This document shows positions 6,290 through 8,135 of a stretch of DNA of 8,135 bases, piece by piece (positions within the stretch are counted from its first letter, which is position 1; every line of letters starts with the position of its first letter). This DNA is from Nitrospirota bacterium (GTDB taxonomy: Bacteria; Nitrospirota; Thermodesulfovibrionia; Thermodesulfovibrionales; UBA6898), in assembly GCA_029858145.1 (NCBI GenBank), contig JAOUFP010000103.1, positions 1 to 8,135 of the forward strand, written 5' to 3'. Made by a program: the position numbers and the translations under genes. The notes under the pieces were generated by a model, which searched no databases, was not told the origin of the DNA, and worked only from the letters and a program-made list of their open reading frames with translations.

Positions 6290-7159
6290 ATGGCGACATT
6301 AAGAGATATAAAGAGAAGAATAAAAGCCGTACAGAGTACGAGCAAAATCACGAAGGCTATGAAAATGGTATCCGCTGCGAAGTTCAGAAGGGCCCAGCAG
6401 AGGATGTTCGAACTCAGGCCCTATGCTGAACGGATGAGCACTATTCTCTCAAGTCTTGCAGGCGGCGCGGAAGGAGAGACGCATCCGCTCCTTGCGGTTC
6501 GGCCCCGGAAAAATATCGAGGTTCTTGTCATTACGAGCGACCGGGGACTATGCAGCGCCTTCAATACAAACATCCTGAAGGCTGCCACCAGGCATATCGG
6601 CGCGCTGAAGAACGATGGCTACGAAGTGATGATCAGTTGTGTCGGAAGAAAGGCTAGGGATTATTTCAGACGGCGAAGTGTGGAGCTGAAAAACTCCTGG
6701 ACGGGGATTTCCGGCAAGATCTCGTATTCAAACGCGCAGGAGATCGCCGCAAACATCATTGAAAAGTATACCGATGAAGCCGTTGACGAAGTCATCGTCG
6801 TCTACAACGAGTTCAAATCGGTGATCGCCCAGAAGGTGGTCATTACGAGACTGCTACCGCTGGCGCCGATCGAGGCTTCTGAAGAGACGCTGCCGGTCTA
6901 TAATTTCATCTACGAGCCTTCGAAACAGGAGATATTCAGCAGGCTTGTTCCAAAGAACGTCGAGATACAGATATTCAGGGCGCTGCTTGAATCACAGGCC
7001 TCTGAAGAGGCGGCGAGAATGACCGCGATGGAGAACGCGACCAAGAGCGCGAACGAAATGATAACGAAACTCTCTCTCCAGTATAACAAGGCCAGACAAG
7101 CCACGATCACCAAGGAACTTATGGACATCGTCGGCGGAGTCGAGGCCCTTAAAGGATAA
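6290..7159 (+). CDS. atpG: F-type ATP synthase subunit gamma
   Basis: Central rotor shaft of F1, 289 aa, normal length. The N-terminal helix shows the family pattern LRDIKRRIKAVQSTSKITKAM (4-24), the middle domain has ITSDRGLCSAFN (81-92), and the C-terminal helix carries NKARQATITKELMDIVGG (266-283). These terminal helices form the coiled coil inside the alpha/beta hexamer. The C-terminal signature usually ends with GA; here it is GGV (282-284), a minor departure. The gap after atpA is 24 bp, with AAGGA (6280-6284) correctly placed. No regulatory insertion of the chloroplast type is seen. Confidence 0.97.
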   Translation: MATLRDIKRRIKAVQSTSKITKAMKMVSAAKFRRAQQRMFELRPYAERMSTILSSLAGGAEGETHPLLAVRPRKNIEVLVITSDRGLCSAFNTNILKAATRHIGALKNDGYEVMISCVGRKARDYFRRRSVELKNSWTGISGKISYSNAQEIAANIIEKYTDEAVDEVIVVYNEFKSVIAQKVVITRLLPLAPIEASEETLPVYNFIYEPSKQEIFSRLVPKNVEIQIFRALLESQASEEAARMTAMENATKSANEMITKLSLQYNKARQATITKELMDIVGGVEALKG

Positions 7160-7178
7160 CAGGGAAAAGGAAGGACAA

Positions 7179-7204
7179 ATGAAAATACATTCGGGGGTTA
7201 ACCA

Positions 7205-7208
<4 letters not shown>
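7179..7208 (+). CDS. possible nine-codon leader ORF coupled to atpD
   Basis: ATG at 7179 opens a reading frame for MKIHSGVNQ and stops at TGA (7206-7208), which overlaps the atpD start as ATGA. It has the best ribosome binding site in the gap: AAGGAAGGA (7167-7175) ahead of the ATG. atpD itself has GGGGG (7193-7197) inside this mini-ORF. A ribosome that finishes the short frame would be placed on the atpD start, so translation could be coupled. Alternatively the sequence is only a leftover start site; the peptide is unlikely to have a function of its own. Confidence 0.35.

Positions 7209-8135
<927 letters not shown>

Overview
The window joins two functional blocks, all on the + strand. The left block (25-2963) encodes three secreted c-type cytochromes: a hexaheme protein resembling the nanowire cytochrome OmcS, an octaheme protein and a small monoheme protein. 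The right block (3177 to the window edge) is an F-type ATP synthase operon in the order b', b, delta, alpha, gamma, beta (atpF'-atpF-atpH-atpA-atpG-atpD), with atpD cut off by the window end.

The organism is probably a Gram-negative, anaerobic, respiratory bacterium with abundant multiheme cytochromes. Nitrospirota (Thermodesulfovibrio-like lineages) or Desulfobacterota/Geobacter-like bacteria fit best. The reasons are the multiheme cytochromes, the paired b'/b genes with a signal-peptide-like start on the second b subunit, and an ATP synthase operon that starts with b'/b and lacks the a and c genes (atpB, atpE) upstream. This placement is inference, because no marker gene fixes the lineage.

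Layout. 1-24 may be the tail of an upstream gene. 25-1029 is the OmcS-like cytochrome, followed by 155 bp that may hold a promoter. 1185-2675 is the octaheme cytochrome. 2706-2963 is the monoheme cytochrome, with a GTG start and a strong ribosome binding site. 2964-3176 is the longest gene-free stretch (213 bp): it holds a hairpin, a cluster of AACCT-type half-sites including a 24-bp dyad, and a good sigma-70-type promoter. 3177-8135 is the ATP synthase operon, tightly packed with 4-nt overlaps (ATGA, TTGA) or short gaps. A nine-codon mini-ORF with its own strong ribosome binding site lies between atpG and atpD and overlaps the atpD start codon.

How it works together. The cytochromes would carry electrons through the periplasm and possibly to the cell exterior, as OmcS filaments do in Geobacter. 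The ATP synthase would use the ion gradient that respiration generates. The two blocks appear to be separate transcription units, so their adjacency does not by itself show a functional link. The most unusual points are the CX5CH third haem site and the retained CxxCHxxH histidine in the OmcS-like protein, the degenerate CX3CG site in the octaheme protein, the repeat cluster upstream of the atp promoter, and the coupled mini-ORF before atpD.
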